Shown here piece by piece: positions 35,405 to 45,111 of a DNA stretch of 64,000 nt. The stretch lies in assembly GCA_016186205.1 (NCBI GenBank), contig JACPMA010000001.1, positions 1 to 64,000 of the forward strand, given 5' to 3'. The notes beneath the pieces were generated by a model. The model saw only the letters and a list, made by a program, of their open reading frames with translations, was not told where the DNA came from and did not search any database. The stretch is from Candidatus Peregrinibacteria bacterium. Lineage in GTDB: Bacteria; Patescibacteriota; Gracilibacteria; UBA1369; UM-FILTER-53-11. A program made the position numbers and the translations under genes. Each line of letters opens with the position of its first letter. Positions within the stretch are counted from its first letter, which is position 1.

Positions 35405-36806
35405 AAAAAATTTCTTTTATTATTTGTTGCCGTCGATTATTGCAGGAATTGTCGGAATCGCCATTTTGCCGATAAGTACTTTTTATTTGGATCCTGTTGA
35501 TTTTGGCATCTATGCTTTATTGACTGCATTCGTAATGCCAGCTGGTTCTTTTTCCTCTGTAGGAGCCGCATGGGTAGCTGGGGGGCATTTTTTTAAAATA
35601 AACGAGAGCAAGAGAGGAGAATTAATATTTAATGTTTTATTTGTTGATTTTTTATCAAAACTTCTTTGGTTTATGATTTTCTGGTTTATTTTACCTATTA
35701 TTCTGCCTGTTGTTTTTGGTGAATATAACTTGTATTATTATTTTCTTTCGAAATTAGTATTGGTTTCACTTTTGCTGAATGCTTTTGGTGCATCAATTTC
35801 GATATTTTTAATTTATCAAAGAAGAGCTAAAGTACACGCTATTGTTGAACTTATCGGTCCAATAGTAAGTTCCATTGTCATTGTTTTTTGTCTCACGATT
35901 TTTAAATTAAAAACCGTTTCACTTTTTATAGGACCAGTAATTGCTGAAATTATTTCTGTATTTATCGGTCTTTGGTTTTTGAGGAATTACATTACGTTGA
36001 ACATAAATAAAAACTGGATTGTTGAAATAATCAAAGTGGGATTACCGGCTATACCTACGGAGTTAATTAGTTTATTGAATAATATCGCAGATCGTTTTTT
36101 CATTAATAAGTGGCTAAATCTTAATACTTTGGGAATATACGCCCATTCATTAAATTACAGGAGCATTTTTGGTCTAGGATCAAAGGCTTTCGGGAGAATA
36201 TATTCTCCACATGCTGTAGAAAAATTTTCAGATAGTAATAAAGTGTTTGATTTAGAAGATTGGATTAAAAATTGGTTTGGTCTTATTAAAATTGGAGGAG
36301 TATTTGTAACATTATTCTCCTATGAGGCCGTTAATATTTTAACGCACGGAAAATTTATAGAAGCAGCACCATTGATTCCATTATGGTATTTACTTATCGC
36401 TTTATATACTTACGGAGTGACGTATTATCAATTTCTTTTAGCCAATAAAAAAAATATTTATTTAGCAGTTTCAGCTGCAATTATAACGATATTTTCTGTC
36501 GGTCTTGTCGCTTTTGCTGTATTTAAGTTCGGTTTACTTGGTGCAGTTATAGCCGCTTTAGTATCAAATTGTATTACTCAGTATTCATTTAAATGGTACG
36601 CCCAAAAGCATGGCTGTCTAAAAATAGGCGCTCAAGAGTTTTTCTCCACGGTAATTGGTTTAGTTGCCTTATATTTGCTCAATATCTACTTAGATTTTAC
36701 GTTGTTGATGAAGATAGGTCTTTCCATTTCTCTTTCCGTGTTTCTTATCTATAAATATGATTTTATAAAATATTTCCGCATAAAAGTAAAATCGCAAATT
36801 TTATAA
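35394..36806 (+). CDS. wzx: Wzx-type polysaccharide flippase
   Basis: An inner-membrane protein of the MATE/MVF polysaccharide transporter superfamily that would flip undecaprenyl-linked oligosaccharide. ATG 35394 (MSNKKNFFYYLLPSIIAGIVG) is preferred; it overlaps the acyltransferase stop by 11 nt. The 470 residues contain about 12 hydrophobic segments. LPAIPTELISLLNNIADRFFINKW (outlined) is the usual central signature with the DRF motif. This is among the most AT-rich parts of the window, as is typical of O-unit flippases. No Wzy polymerase was recognised. Confidence 0.87.
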   Translation: MSNKKNFFYYLLPSIIAGIVGIAILPISTFYLDPVDFGIYALLTAFVMPAGSFSSVGAAWVAGGHFFKINESKRGELIFNVLFVDFLSKLLWFMIFWFILPIILPVVFGEYNLYYYFLSKLVLVSLLLNAFGASISIFLIYQRRAKVHAIVELIGPIVSSIVIVFCLTIFKLKTVSLFIGPVIAEIISVFIGLWFLRNYITLNINKNWIVEIIKVGLPAIPTELISLLNNIADRFFINKWLNLNTLGIYAHSLNYRSIFGLGSKAFGRIYSPHAVEKFSDSNKVFDLEDWIKNWFGLIKIGGVFVTLFSYEAVNILTHGKFIEAAPLIPLWYLLIALYTYGVTYYQFLLANKKNIYLAVSAAIITIFSVGLVAFAVFKFGLLGAVIAALVSNCITQYSFKWYAQKHGCLKIGAQEFFSTVIGLVALYLLNIYLDFTLLMKIGLSISLSVFLIYKYDFIKYFRIKVKSQIL

Positions 36807-36887
36807 AAAAATTTCTCAAAAAATCGCCACACAAAAAATCAATGGCTTTTTTCATATATTGTTGTGTAAAATAAAACTCTGCTATTT

Positions 36888-39287
36888 ATGATTAAATCCG
36901 CCAAAAGTTTTAAGTTCGGAACCAAGGCCGAAACTCTTAATTGTCTGTCTTCCTTGGTTTCTTCATGTCATGTTCCTCGTTTCCATTACTTCACCGTTCG
37001 GGAGTGGGAGAAAAATAAGGAAGCCGTTTACCGAGATATAAAAACGCGTTTTGCAAAAGAGAAAGTTATAGTTCGTTCAAGCACAATAAGTGAAGATAGG
37101 GCGGTTTATTCAATGGCTGGTTTTTTTGATTCAGTAGCCCATGTATTTACGAAAAATGATGAATTATTGAATGACGCCATTTTCACCGTTATTCGTAGCT
37201 ACGGGAAAAATAATTTTAGTGACAATAAAGAAAATCAGGTGATGGTGCAATTGATGATTGAAGATATCTCAATGAGTGGCGTTGTGTTTACTCAAGATTT
37301 AAATACGGGTGCTCCATATTATGTAATTAATTATGACGATCAAACCGGCAAAACAGATACCGTGACGGCCGGTAAAGAAAACAGCAATAGAACTTTACTT
37401 GTACATCGAGCTTCGGTTGATGATTTAAAATCAGAGCGTTTTCGCGCTCTTATTGAAATGGTTCGGGAGATTGAAGAAATAACTGGCAGCGACGCTCTTG
37501 ATATTGAATTTGCCGTTGATAAGAATAATAAAGTGTATTTGTTGCAGGTAAGGCCGATTGCTACAAGTTCAAATTGGAACAGTAATATTTCTACCAGAAT
37601 AGATGCTTCAATTATGCGAATGAAGTCATTTATTCTTGAATACAATAAAAGTGTATGCGGTTTATTTGGCCAACGTGCAATATTTACAATGATGTCAGAC
37701 TGGAATCCAGCAGAAATGATAGGTACTGCGCCAAGGCCACTGGCATTGTCCCTATATCGTTATTTGATCACAGATTATGCTTGGAGAGAAGCGCGCAGGC
37801 AAATGGGATATAACGAGCCTACTGGAGGCAGATTAATGGTGGATATATGTGGAAAACCTTTTATTGATGTGCGTTTGAGTTTTAATTCTTTTTTGCCGGC
37901 TGGACTGGACGGCAAAATTGGGAATAAATTGGTGGAGGCTTGGCTAAATAGGCTTTCTGAATACAAAGAGCTTCACGATAAAATAGAGTTTGATATTGTG
38001 ACCACGGTTTTAACGTTTGATTTCGATGATTTGGTTGCGAAACAATTCCCCGGCGTTTTGAGCGATGATGAATATGAAAAATATAAAAAAGCGCTTTTCG
38101 CACTCACCGATAATTTGATATCCGGCAGAATTTCTTCGATAAAAGGTGAACTCGAAAAAATAGAAATGCTAGCCGAGAGAAGAAACAGCATGATGCGTTT
38201 TCTTGAAAGGCCGAATCTTGCGGCGGTTTCGGCATTATTGGAAGACTGCATAAAGCTAGGAACAGTGCCTTTCAGCATTTTGGCGAGACATGCATTTATT
38301 GCCACAAGCTTTTTGAGATCTTTGGTTTCCCGCGGGGTTTTGAGCGAAGAAGACGTGCAGAATTTCAAGAAATCGATTCATACCGTTGCGAGTGATTTTG
38401 TCGGAGACATAGACGGTTTTGTCGATGGGAAAATCGGCGTTAAAGATTTTATGGCAAAGTACGGGCATTTGAGGCCTGGCACATATGACATTTTATCCAA
38501 AAGATACGACCAAAGAGATGATTTATTAGTAGGAAAAATGGAGCAAAGAAGTAAAATGGCCGCGCGCGGACGGTTTGAATTTTCCTCAAAACAAATAGAA
38601 GGAATAGAGAAATTATTGAAGGAATTTTCTTATAGCATCGATGTCCATCAATTGATCTTTTACATAAAAGAATCGATTGCGGCGCGTGAATATGCCAAAT
38701 TTATTTTTACGAAAAATATCAGTGATGCGCTTGAAATGATTGTGGCTTGGGGTAAAAGAATGGATTTGAGCAGGGAAGACCTTTCATATTTGGAAATCAC
38801 CGACATTATGGATGCTTTGAACGTAGCAAAAGGTTATTCGATTGGAAAATATTTGAAAGATTTATCCGGAAAGGGGAGAGTGGAACATGAAGTAACATCC
38901 GCACTCAAACTTCCTTATTTAATTGAATATGTTGAAGATGTTTCGATTGTGCCGTTACTTTTGAATAAACCGAATTTCATTACAAAGAAAACCGCGCGCG
39001 GTCGATATATATACCTTGATAGCCAAAGCGCCGAAATCCCGGATTTGAATGGAAAAATAGTTGTGATTGAAGGGGCGGACCCAGGTTACGACTGGATTTT
39101 TTCACGGCAAATAGTTGGATTGATCACAAAATACGGTGGAGCAAATTCACATATGGCTATTCGTTGTGCGGAATTCGGATTGCCTGCCGCAATCGGTTGC
39201 GGAGAGCAAATTTTCGACAAGATTTTGAGATCGAATGCAATCGAATTGAACTGCTCTGAAGAAAGAATAGAATCCGTGGAAATTTAA
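36888..39287 (+). CDS. PEP-synthase-like kinase, probable L-glutamine kinase (Cj1418-like)
   Basis: A 799-residue protein with a PPDK-type ATP-binding domain (IVRSSTISEDRAVYSMAGFF, 61-80; DIEFAVDKNNKVYLLQVRPI, about 205-225), a long helical middle part, and a C-terminal mobile phosphohistidine domain with ITKYGGANSHMAIRCAEFG (His755). It lacks a PEP/pyruvate-binding TIM barrel, so it is not a PEP synthase. C. jejuni Cj1418 has the same architecture and phosphorylates the amide nitrogen of L-glutamine, the first step of phosphoramidate synthesis. The next three genes match Cj1417, Cj1416 and Cj1415 in the same order, which makes this assignment strong. Confidence 0.82.
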   Translation: MIKSAKSFKFGTKAETLNCLSSLVSSCHVPRFHYFTVREWEKNKEAVYRDIKTRFAKEKVIVRSSTISEDRAVYSMAGFFDSVAHVFTKNDELLNDAIFTVIRSYGKNNFSDNKENQVMVQLMIEDISMSGVVFTQDLNTGAPYYVINYDDQTGKTDTVTAGKENSNRTLLVHRASVDDLKSERFRALIEMVREIEEITGSDALDIEFAVDKNNKVYLLQVRPIATSSNWNSNISTRIDASIMRMKSFILEYNKSVCGLFGQRAIFTMMSDWNPAEMIGTAPRPLALSLYRYLITDYAWREARRQMGYNEPTGGRLMVDICGKPFIDVRLSFNSFLPAGLDGKIGNKLVEAWLNRLSEYKELHDKIEFDIVTTVLTFDFDDLVAKQFPGVLSDDEYEKYKKALFALTDNLISGRISSIKGELEKIEMLAERRNSMMRFLERPNLAAVSALLEDCIKLGTVPFSILARHAFIATSFLRSLVSRGVLSEEDVQNFKKSIHTVASDFVGDIDGFVDGKIGVKDFMAKYGHLRPGTYDILSKRYDQRDDLLVGKMEQRSKMAARGRFEFSSKQIEGIEKLLKEFSYSIDVHQLIFYIKESIAAREYAKFIFTKNISDALEMIVAWGKRMDLSREDLSYLEITDIMDALNVAKGYSIGKYLKDLSGKGRVEHEVTSALKLPYLIEYVEDVSIVPLLLNKPNFITKKTARGRYIYLDSQSAEIPDLNGKIVVIEGADPGYDWIFSRQIVGLITKYGGANSHMAIRCAEFGLPAAIGCGEQIFDKILRSNAIELNCSEERIESVEI

Positions 39288-39294
39288 AGAAGTT

Positions 39295-39942
39295 ATGAAA
39301 ATAGCAATCACAATGAGGTGTGTGAAAAATGATATTTATTCCGAAACAAGGGATGCTTTGAGCAGGGAATGGACGGAGTATATGGCGAAAATTATGCCGA
39401 AAGCCATTTTGATACCGGTTTTGAATGATCCTGATGCGGTTTTAAACACTGTGAAAAATCTCAAGATAGACGGAGTGATATTATCGGGCGGCAACGACTG
39501 GGGCTCCGATTTCAAAAGAGATGCAACAGAAACAAAGCTTTTCAAATATGCGTTCAAGCGAAAATTGCCGATTCTTGGAGTGTGCCGCGGTTTTCAAGTG
39601 GTCAATTTATTGACTGGAGGGAAGCTTCAAAAAAACATTAAGTGTATCAGTGGCGAAAATCATGCCGGCATAATTCATAATATCCATATTGGGGAAAAAT
39701 CGCCGTTTAGAAAAATCGCAGGAAAAGATGAGATAAGAGTAAACAGTTATCACGATCAAGGATTTTTGCTTGAAGATTTATCTCCAAAATTGAAAGCATT
39801 TGCATTATCTCCAAAAGGTGTGGTGGAGGGTTATTATCATATTACATATCCAATAATTGGTATTCAGTGGCATCCGGAAAGAAAAAATCCAAGCGCCAAT
39901 TTCGACAAAAAACTCATTCTTAATTTATTCTCAAAAAGATGA
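39295..39942 (+). CDS. Class I glutamine amidotransferase, probable gamma-glutamyl-CDP-amidate hydrolase (Cj1417-like)
   Basis: A 215-residue peptidase C26/GATase protein. Catalytic Cys97 sits in ILGVCRGFQ, and His193 and Glu195 in IQWHPERK. There is no partner synthetase domain, so it acts as a free hydrolase. In the C. jejuni pathway Cj1417 releases glutamate from gamma-L-glutamyl-CDP-amidate, leaving CDP-amidate. In isolation it could be read as PuuD; the flanking Cj1418- and Cj1416-type genes argue for the phosphoramidate role. Its stop overlaps the next start by 4 nt. Confidence 0.8.
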   Translation: MKIAITMRCVKNDIYSETRDALSREWTEYMAKIMPKAILIPVLNDPDAVLNTVKNLKIDGVILSGGNDWGSDFKRDATETKLFKYAFKRKLPILGVCRGFQVVNLLTGGKLQKNIKCISGENHAGIIHNIHIGEKSPFRKIAGKDEIRVNSYHDQGFLLEDLSPKLKAFALSPKGVVEGYYHITYPIIGIQWHPERKNPSANFDKKLILNLFSKR

Positions 39943-40727
39943 AGGCGATTATTTTGGCCGGCGGGATGGGAACGAGGCTTAGGAAATACACTCAAGGTTT
40001 GCCGAAGTGCATGTTGAATTTTAGAGGCAAAACATTGATTCAAAGGGAAATTGATCTGCTACGAGATTGCGGAATTATTGATATTACAGTTGTGAAAGGT
40101 TATATGGCCGAAAAAATAAATATTCCCGGTGTTAAATATTATGTGAATGAAGATTTTGCGAATACGAATATGGTGGAAACTCTTTTTGCGGCTGAAAAAG
40201 AAATGAATGGCGAAATTCTGGTGCTTTATTCCGACATCGTTTTCGAAAAAAGCGTTTTGGAAAAAATAATAAACAGCAAAGTTGATATCGGCGTTACTGT
40301 TGATATGTATTATTTGGAATATTGGAAAGCAAGATTGGATAAACCGGAGACGGATATCGAGAGTTTTGTGATTGATGATGAAGGGAAAATCGTGGAATTG
40401 GGCGACACGACTTGCGGGCCTGATAAAGCGCAAATTAGATATGTCGGCATTTTGAAATTTTCCGCAAAAGGAACGGAATCTTTGAAAAATGTGTATCATA
40501 AACATCGAGAGCTTCATTTCACACAGGATGAAAAATGGAAAAGATCGAAAAGTTTCCGCAAAGCCTATATGACCTGCTTGTTGCAAGCGCTGATTGATGA
40601 CGGATATCGCGTTGATCCGATGCGCATAACACACGGATGGATGGAATTTGATACGGCTGAAGATTATGAGAGGGCGAATGAATGGGATAAAAACGGCATA
40701 TTAAAAAGATTTATAAATATAGATTGA
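39939..40727 (+). CDS. Nucleotidyltransferase, probable CTP:phosphoglutamine cytidylyltransferase (Cj1416-like)
   Basis: A 262-residue MobA/LicC-like nucleotidyltransferase. AIILAGGMGTRLRKYTQGLPKCML (outlined; GG 8-9, R13, PK 22-23) is the nucleotide-binding signature and LVLYSDIVFE holds the metal Asp. VTVDMYYLEYWKARLDKP resembles phosphocholine cytidylyltransferases, the relatives of Cj1416. In C. jejuni the enzyme joins CMP to glutamine phosphate to give gamma-L-glutamyl-CDP-amidate. Alternative: an ordinary sugar-phosphate or phosphocholine cytidylyltransferase, less likely given the neighbours. Confidence 0.8.
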   Translation: MKAIILAGGMGTRLRKYTQGLPKCMLNFRGKTLIQREIDLLRDCGIIDITVVKGYMAEKINIPGVKYYVNEDFANTNMVETLFAAEKEMNGEILVLYSDIVFEKSVLEKIINSKVDIGVTVDMYYLEYWKARLDKPETDIESFVIDDEGKIVELGDTTCGPDKAQIRYVGILKFSAKGTESLKNVYHKHRELHFTQDEKWKRSKSFRKAYMTCLLQALIDDGYRVDPMRITHGWMEFDTAEDYERANEWDKNGILKRFINID

Positions 40728-40731
40728 TTCT

Positions 40732-41250
40732 ATGGTTATTTGGATCATTGGATTATCGGCATCGGGGAAGACCACGCTTGGGCGCGCGATATATAAACAA
40801 TGGAAAAATGAAGCGCCAAATACTGTTTTTTTAGATGGCGATGATGTACGCAAAATTTTCAGGCATGAAAATAAAACACAGCACTATACGATTGAAGAGA
40901 GAAAAAGAAATTCTGACAGAATATGTGAGTTATGTGCATGGCTGGATGGGCAAAATATTAATGTTGTTTGCAGCGTACTTTCTTTATTTGAGGAGGCCAG
41001 GGATTGGAATAGAAAAACATATTCGAAATATTTTGAGGTGTTTGTTGATGTACCGATGGATGTTTTGAAAAAAAGAGAAACAAAAGGTTTATACGCGGCC
41101 GCGGAAAAAGGCGCAATAAAAAACGTGGCCGGGGTGGACATTCCGTTCCCGACACCAAAAACCCCTGATTTTATTTTTGATAACAGTCAAGATAATGCCG
41201 ATTTTGAAAAAGTCGCTCAAGAGATATTAATCGAAACAAAACAGTTATAA
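40732..41250 (+). CDS. CysC-like kinase, probable cytidine diphosphoramidate kinase (Cj1415-like)
   Basis: A 172-residue APS-kinase homologue. Walker A is GLSASGKTT (7-15), followed by VFLDGDDVRKIF, the AWLDGQNINVVCSVLSLFEEARDWNR region and FVDVPMDVLKKRETKGLY. No ATP sulfurylase or PAPS reductase is in the window, arguing against sulfate assimilation. In C. jejuni Cj1415 phosphorylates the 3'-hydroxyl of CDP-amidate, giving a PAPS-like donor. The CysQ-type phosphatase at the end of this cassette fits such a 3'-phosphorylated nucleotide. Confidence 0.8.
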   Translation: MVIWIIGLSASGKTTLGRAIYKQWKNEAPNTVFLDGDDVRKIFRHENKTQHYTIEERKRNSDRICELCAWLDGQNINVVCSVLSLFEEARDWNRKTYSKYFEVFVDVPMDVLKKRETKGLYAAAEKGAIKNVAGVDIPFPTPKTPDFIFDNSQDNADFEKVAQEILIETKQL

Positions 41251-41251
41251 T

Positions 41252-42547
41252 ATGAAAAAAAGAAAAATCCTCATTTTGACGTTATTGGCGATTTGTATAT
41301 TTTTTGTTTTTAAAATTTCGGGATGGAGTGGAATGTTGGTTATTGCAATACTCCTATTGATAATTGAAATTTCTTTATATTTACTCGTTAATTTTATCCG
41401 AAGAGACTTTCAGTGGTTGATAACCACTGCGGACGAAAATCCCAAATTGAGCGAAGAAGGCTTGAGAAAGTTTTTTAAGAGCGGTTTCGATCCGGAATTG
41501 GGGTGGGTTCGCAAGCCCAATACCAAAAAAGATGAGCCCGGAAAGTTTGGCAAAACTACATATCATATAAGCCAAGACGGATATAGATTAAATCCGGGGT
41601 TTGAAACTTTCCCGAAAATAATTTCTTGTTATGGGGATTCTTTTACTTTTGCCAGACAGGTAAATGATAATCAAACATGGGAGTGGTATTTATCGGAATT
41701 GACCAAAAGCAATGTGATGAATTTTGGTGTTGGTAATTATGGGCTTGATCAAGCTTTGTTGCGTTTAAAAAGGGAATATCCGAAAAATAAAACGAAAATT
41801 GTAATTATGGGTGTTGTACCTTCAACAATTGTGAGAATTTTGTGTCTTTGGAAACACTATAACGAATTCGGAAATACATTTGGTTTTAAACCGATGTTTC
41901 GCCTCGAAAATAATCAACTTGAGCTGATCAAAAACCCGATCGATAGCGAAGAGAAATTTTTCCACTATCAAGATTATCTGTCGTTGATTAAAAAATACGA
42001 TTATTTTTATGAACGAAAGTTTAGGCGAGAAATGATAAAATTTCCGTATTTTATCTCCATATTGGCTCAACCAGTGCGTAATTTTTCGTTAATTTATATG
42101 TTGATAAAAGATAAATACTTCAAGTCGAAACAAAAACAACAGAAAGAAGAAATGTATGCGGAACCGATGAAAGTGATAATGAAAATGAATCTTAATCTTC
42201 GGCACGAACTGTTTGTCGAGGATAAATATGCTGTTTCATTGATGATTAAATTGGTTGAAGAGTTTGTGGGTTTTTCCAGAAAACAGAATTTTTCTCCCGT
42301 ATTTTTACTATTACCGCAAAAAGATGATATTTTATTCATACGCAAAAAAGGGCAATTTTATGATAAATTTATTAATGCGATAAAGGGGAAAATAACGACG
42401 ATAGATTTAACTGAGAATATTTTGGATCGAAATGATTTAGATAATATATATTCTGATGATAATGAATATGGCGGACATTTTAGCGAAGAAGGGAATAAAA
42501 TTGTAGCCCGTTTTATTTTCGAAAGATTCAAAAAATATAAAATCTAA
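41252..42547 (+). CDS. Membrane-anchored SGNH-hydrolase-like protein
   Basis: A 431-residue protein. Two hydrophobic segments (about 5-21 and 28-47) anchor the N-terminus. An SGNH core follows: CYGDSFTFARQV (Ser of block I), MNFGVGNYGLDQALL (block II Gly/Asn-type), and near the C-terminus DNEYGGHFSEEGNKIVARF with the Asp-x-x-His-like pair. SGNH proteins in glycan loci add or remove acyl groups. Here, within a phosphoramidate-like cassette, a role in final modification or its removal is possible but unproven. It starts 1 nt after the kinase stop. Confidence 0.72.
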   Translation: MKKRKILILTLLAICIFFVFKISGWSGMLVIAILLLIIEISLYLLVNFIRRDFQWLITTADENPKLSEEGLRKFFKSGFDPELGWVRKPNTKKDEPGKFGKTTYHISQDGYRLNPGFETFPKIISCYGDSFTFARQVNDNQTWEWYLSELTKSNVMNFGVGNYGLDQALLRLKREYPKNKTKIVIMGVVPSTIVRILCLWKHYNEFGNTFGFKPMFRLENNQLELIKNPIDSEEKFFHYQDYLSLIKKYDYFYERKFRREMIKFPYFISILAQPVRNFSLIYMLIKDKYFKSKQKQQKEEMYAEPMKVIMKMNLNLRHELFVEDKYAVSLMIKLVEEFVGFSRKQNFSPVFLLLPQKDDILFIRKKGQFYDKFINAIKGKITTIDLTENILDRNDLDNIYSDDNEYGGHFSEEGNKIVARFIFERFKKYKI

Positions 42548-42559
42548 CACAAATTAACT

Positions 42560-43360
42560 ATGAGAATTACATATAGAAGAGCGGATAATAAGGAATATTG
42601 GACTAAACGGTGGGGTGATATCCCGGCGGATCTTCCTATGGAAAATGCAAATGTGTATCCGCTTAAATATGCTCAGGAAACCGTACGGTCAAAAAATGGC
42701 GTTATATTGGAGGCAGGATGTGGTGCGGGTCGCATACTGCGTTACTATCACGATAGAGGATATAACATAATAGGTATTGATTTTATTCAAGGAGCAATAA
42801 CAAAGTTAAAAAAAATAGACCCAACATTAAAAGTTGAAGTGGGTGATATTACCGATATGCAATTTAAAGACGGCGCATTCAAATATATTTTGGCCTTTGG
42901 TTTGTATCATAATCTTGATGGAGATAATCTTGAGAAGGCAATGCGCGAGACTTCTCGCGTGACGGAAAAAGGAGGAGAAATATGCGCATCATTCCGTGCC
43001 GATAATATCCAAAATCGTTTAAACGATTGGCTGGAGGCGCATCGCAGTGGGCACAAGAAAGATGACGCGAAAGATAAGAAATTTCATAAAATGAATTTAA
43101 CAAAATCGGAATTTAGAAAATTATTTGAAAAACATGGATTTAAAATTAAAAAAGTACATACGGTTGTGAATATGCCCCTTTTATATAAATTTGCGTTTTT
43201 CCGCGCACGCGATCACAAAGTTTTTAATGAGAACAAAGCGCGAAAAGAAGGTTATCAATTATCTTTTTTGGGCAAACTCATTACGTCGTTTTTATTGAAA
43301 TTTTTCCCTAATCAATTCTGTAATATATATGTGTTGATTGCGGAAAAGCCTAAACATTAA
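42560..43360 (+). CDS. SAM-dependent methyltransferase, candidate phosphoramidate O-methylase
   Basis: A 266-residue class I methyltransferase. GVILEAGCGAGRILRYYHDRG binds SAM (outlined), IIGIDFIQGAI follows, FKYILAFGLYHNLDG is motif II and TSRVTEKGGEICASF motif III. In C. jejuni, methyltransferase genes (Cj1419, Cj1420) sit next to Cj1418-Cj1415 and are linked to the O-methyl group of the phosphoramidate. The position here suggests the same job. A sugar O-methylase is the alternative. Confidence 0.78.
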   Translation: MRITYRRADNKEYWTKRWGDIPADLPMENANVYPLKYAQETVRSKNGVILEAGCGAGRILRYYHDRGYNIIGIDFIQGAITKLKKIDPTLKVEVGDITDMQFKDGAFKYILAFGLYHNLDGDNLEKAMRETSRVTEKGGEICASFRADNIQNRLNDWLEAHRSGHKKDDAKDKKFHKMNLTKSEFRKLFEKHGFKIKKVHTVVNMPLLYKFAFFRARDHKVFNENKARKEGYQLSFLGKLITSFLLKFFPNQFCNIYVLIAEKPKH

Positions 43361-43364
43361 CTCC

Positions 43365-45110
43365 ATGAATAATTTGTTTAAAAAATATGTTAAGAAAATA
43401 CTTTCAATAAGTGGCATTTTGTCATTTTCCAGTTTAATAAAAGAAAAGATTGGTAACCTATTTTTTTTAGATAAAAGGGTTTCATGGAATGGAGAACGTC
43501 TCAATTCGCCTGTTGCAAATATTCATTTATTCAGAAATTTGGAAAAAGAATGTTTTACTATAACTTACAATAAGGAAAGCAGGGATTGCATTTTCTTGGA
43601 TCCGAATGAGGATGTAACTGTTGACATTAAATTGAGCGGCAAAGCGCAAATTAGGCTTAGTTTTGCATATGAACAAAAGCCGAACTTAGCGCAGGGAATT
43701 GAGGTTAGTGTTGATAATATAAAAAAAGCCGATTTAAAATATGTAATACCTCATAAATGGCACCATGTTGCATTTGATATTGATAGGGAGGAAATTACTT
43801 TAAATATAAGAAATACTTGTTTTTCAAAAATTGCAGTCGCGCATCCATTGATCCAATACGAAGAAATAGCTGGTAATAATGACGTGCCGAAGAATATTAT
43901 CGTTTTGCTGTTAGATTCTTTGATTCGAGATTCTCTAGGCCCTTATAATTCTAATGTTAAAAAATACACACCAAATATCAGCCGTTTTTTTGAAAAAAGT
44001 TTTAAATACACAAACTGTTTTACGCAATCCGAATGGACTTTTCCTGCTGTGTATTCTCTTTTGCTGTCGCAATATTCTATAGGGCATGGTTTGTCTGATA
44101 CCAGAGTTGATTTCGATGTTATTCCATTGGATAGCGATGATACTTTGGCTGTTCATATGCGGAATCTTGGATACACTACATTTGCGTACTCAACAGTCAG
44201 GGTTTTTCAACCGGCATTTAACGCACATATAGGGTTTGATAGGTTTTTCTATGATCTTTTTCCGCAGTCTAATCAAACCCATAGGGAAATATGTCATAAA
44301 GCCATTACCCAATTACAACAAAATAGTAGGGGTAAAAATTTTATGTTCCTGCATTTTTTTGATACGCACGAACCATGGATAAATATTGAAGAGATAGAAG
44401 AATCCATGTTGGATAATTCAAGGAATACTGACCCTGATGCAGAATGGAGATATTATAAGCGAGGACAAAAAGATACTAAAGGTGAACCTATATTTGATGA
44501 TGAGGGGGTGAAAGTATTGACCGAAAGAAGGAATGCAAGATTATGGAACGTTGACCTTTCTCTTCAATCTTTATTCGATTATTTGGAGAGAAGTGGCGAA
44601 GCGCAAGATACAATGGTGGTGATTTGTGCTGATCATGGGTGTAAATTTATGGGGTGGAAACAGCCTTTGCTTTGCGATACGCGGGTAGGGACGCCTTTAT
44701 TGATTCGTCATCCGAAGATTGAAGGCGGAACGCAAAAAGAATTAGTGGAATCCAACATGGATTTGGGTCCTACTATTTTGAAAATAGCCGGTCATAACGA
44801 TAAATGGGGTAATGGAGAAATATTGCCTCCATTTGGTACTGAACGACATAAATACGTAATAAGTGAATCCATATATGGAAACCTTTGCAAAATAGCTGTC
44901 CGTGATGAAAAATATGTTTATCATTGCACTTTTGATTACAACAAAAAGTATAAAAAAATAAAATTAAATAGAATGTTTAATCAGTTATTATTTGAGCGCC
45001 AAAAGGAAGATTTATGCATAGATGTTTCTGAAAAAATGCCGGATGTGTTGAAAAATATGCATGATTTTTTGATGAGTCACTTTAAAAAATACCCTCATAG
45101 ATTAAGCTAA
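43365..45110 (+). CDS. Cytosolic sulfatase/alkaline-phosphatase-superfamily protein with probable Thr nucleophile
   Basis: ATG 43365 (MNNLFKKYVKKIL) gives 581 residues without signal peptide or clear membrane span. Residues 1-170 form a beta-rich domain of unknown type. The sulfatase fold follows: IIVLLLDSLIRDSLGPY (metal Asp184), SEWTFPAVYSLLLSQYS (Thr225 where Cys/Ser lies in sulfatases), FLHFFDTHEPW and CADHGCKFMGW. A Thr instead of the C-x-P-x-R signature recalls phosphoethanolamine and LTA synthases, which are transferases. In this cassette it may transfer the phosphoramidate group from the activated nucleotide to sugar. A phosphodiesterase or sulfatase role cannot be excluded. Confidence 0.72.
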   Translation: MNNLFKKYVKKILSISGILSFSSLIKEKIGNLFFLDKRVSWNGERLNSPVANIHLFRNLEKECFTITYNKESRDCIFLDPNEDVTVDIKLSGKAQIRLSFAYEQKPNLAQGIEVSVDNIKKADLKYVIPHKWHHVAFDIDREEITLNIRNTCFSKIAVAHPLIQYEEIAGNNDVPKNIIVLLLDSLIRDSLGPYNSNVKKYTPNISRFFEKSFKYTNCFTQSEWTFPAVYSLLLSQYSIGHGLSDTRVDFDVIPLDSDDTLAVHMRNLGYTTFAYSTVRVFQPAFNAHIGFDRFFYDLFPQSNQTHREICHKAITQLQQNSRGKNFMFLHFFDTHEPWINIEEIEESMLDNSRNTDPDAEWRYYKRGQKDTKGEPIFDDEGVKVLTERRNARLWNVDLSLQSLFDYLERSGEAQDTMVVICADHGCKFMGWKQPLLCDTRVGTPLLIRHPKIEGGTQKELVESNMDLGPTILKIAGHNDKWGNGEILPPFGTERHKYVISESIYGNLCKIAVRDEKYVYHCTFDYNKKYKKIKLNRMFNQLLFERQKEDLCIDVSEKMPDVLKNMHDFLMSHFKKYPHRLS

Positions 45111-45111
45111 T

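Noticed and set aside
36807-36887. Promoter upstream of the phosphoramidate cassette
   Set aside because: TAAAAT is present at 36867-36872, but no acceptable -35 box lies at the right distance in this AT-rich gap.
39295-39942. PuuD (gamma-glutamyl-GABA hydrolase) of a putrescine pathway
   Set aside because: The sequence alone could fit, and putrescine genes exist at 55-60 kb. The gene is embedded between Cj1418- and Cj1416-type genes with a 4-nt overlap, and the putrescine set uses the transaminase route that needs no PuuD.
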